DNA from: Candidatus Poribacteria bacterium
Lineage (GTDB): Bacteria; Poribacteria; WGA-4E; WGA-3G
NCBI GenBank assembly: GCA_022827185.1
Contig: JAJDTM010000056.1
Coordinates: forward strand, 152,694-216,693
Length of the DNA: 64,000 nt
Direction: 5' to 3'
The notes under the pieces were generated by a model. The model made no database searches, was not told the DNA's origin, and worked only from the letters and a program-made list of their open reading frames with translations. Below, in pieces: positions 63,867-64,000 of the stretch. Made by a program: the position numbers and the translations under genes. The stretch's first letter is position 1. The number at the start of each line of letters is the position of its first letter.

Positions 63867-64000
63867 TGGATCCCGAAAATAAGTTTACATTTTTTGAGAT
63901 TTATGTCAGTCTTTATGATTATGACTTATTCAACAGATTTGCGCAAATGCGTGCTTGATTTCATCAATGAGGGTGGCAGTAAAGCAGAGGCTGAACGGAC
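63864..64000 (+). mobile_element. IS630-type insertion sequence, left end (partial)
   Basis: The DndD-like frame breaks at a TA dinucleotide (63864-63865), the target duplication of IS630/Tc1-mariner elements. The left terminal region beginning GTGGATCCCGAAAATAAG precedes a transposase start at 63921. The right end is outside the window. Confidence 0.75.
63921..64000 (+). CDS. IS630-family transposase, N-terminal part
   Basis: The 26 visible residues (MTYSTDLRKCVLDFINEGGS, then KAEAER) match the helix-turn-helix start of IS630-type transposases, which typically begin MTYS-DLR and continue with an SK-EAA-RF helix. The gene runs off the window. Earlier in-frame ATGs (63903, 63915) exist, but this is the family's usual start. 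Confidence 0.8.
   Translation, partial: MTYSTDLRKCVLDFINEGGSKAEAER

Overview
The window is a chromosomal segment of a Gram-negative-type bacterium. The best guess is a sponge- or marine-associated lineage of the Candidatus Poribacteria kind. That guess rests on gene content: paralogous formylglycine-generating-enzyme-like lipoproteins, secreted PQQ-type propellers, TPR/FG-GAP/ASPIC and WD40 proteins, a ceramidase-like hydrolase, Gfo/Idh and hydroxyacid dehydrogenases, Uma2 and Rpn nucleases. It also rests on the many short palindromic repeats between genes. I ran no marker-gene search, so the assignment is an inference.

Layout. Bases 1-15.7 kb are mostly housekeeping and secreted proteins: a tandem alpha/beta hydrolase (cut by the left edge), a THUMP methyltransferase, an aldo/keto reductase, DnaE, an MFS exporter, a three-gene operon (small helical protein, TPR/FG-GAP/ASPIC protein, WD40 protein) and a Uma2-family nuclease. 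Bases 16.5-31.4 kb are a defence island. On the minus strand lies a four-gene cassette, QueC-like, TGT-like, CD-NTase and SLOG-TIR effector, matching the gene set of type IV CBASS. On the plus strand a type III-like methyltransferase and restriction helicase are separated by an Rpn-family nuclease, a 130-bp MITE with a 10-bp target duplication, and two tandem copies of an ATPase-PIN gene pair. Bases 31.4-45.2 kb return to ordinary metabolism: potBC, alr, an ABC ATPase, a ceramidase-like protein, dapA, dapF, a dihydrouridine synthase, an antitoxin-toxin-antitoxin cluster, a P-loop kinase, two dehydrogenases and a pterin dehydratase.

Bases 45.4-48 kb hold a plus-strand operon of a four-repeat protein, an AhpD-like protein with an in-frame TGA at the redox cysteine followed by a hairpin (candidate selenoprotein), and an SDR dehydrogenase. 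Bases 48-60.3 kb are minus-strand secreted proteins: two PQQ-type propellers, an M16C peptidase, three paralogous secreted proteins of unknown function, a di-haem cytochrome c peroxidase and two SUMF1-type lipoproteins. Bases 60.9-64 kb start a second defence-like operon (PLD nuclease-helicase, a 59-aa protein and a DndD-like ATPase). It is broken by an IS630-type element entering at the right edge.

The main points of interest are the type IV CBASS-like cassette with an unusual SLOG-TIR effector, the duplicated ATPase-PIN module nested in a restriction locus, the candidate selenoprotein, and the non-autonomous element families whose paired arms vary together. No rRNA, tRNA or CRISPR array was recognised by eye; a tRNA could have been missed without a covariance-model scan.
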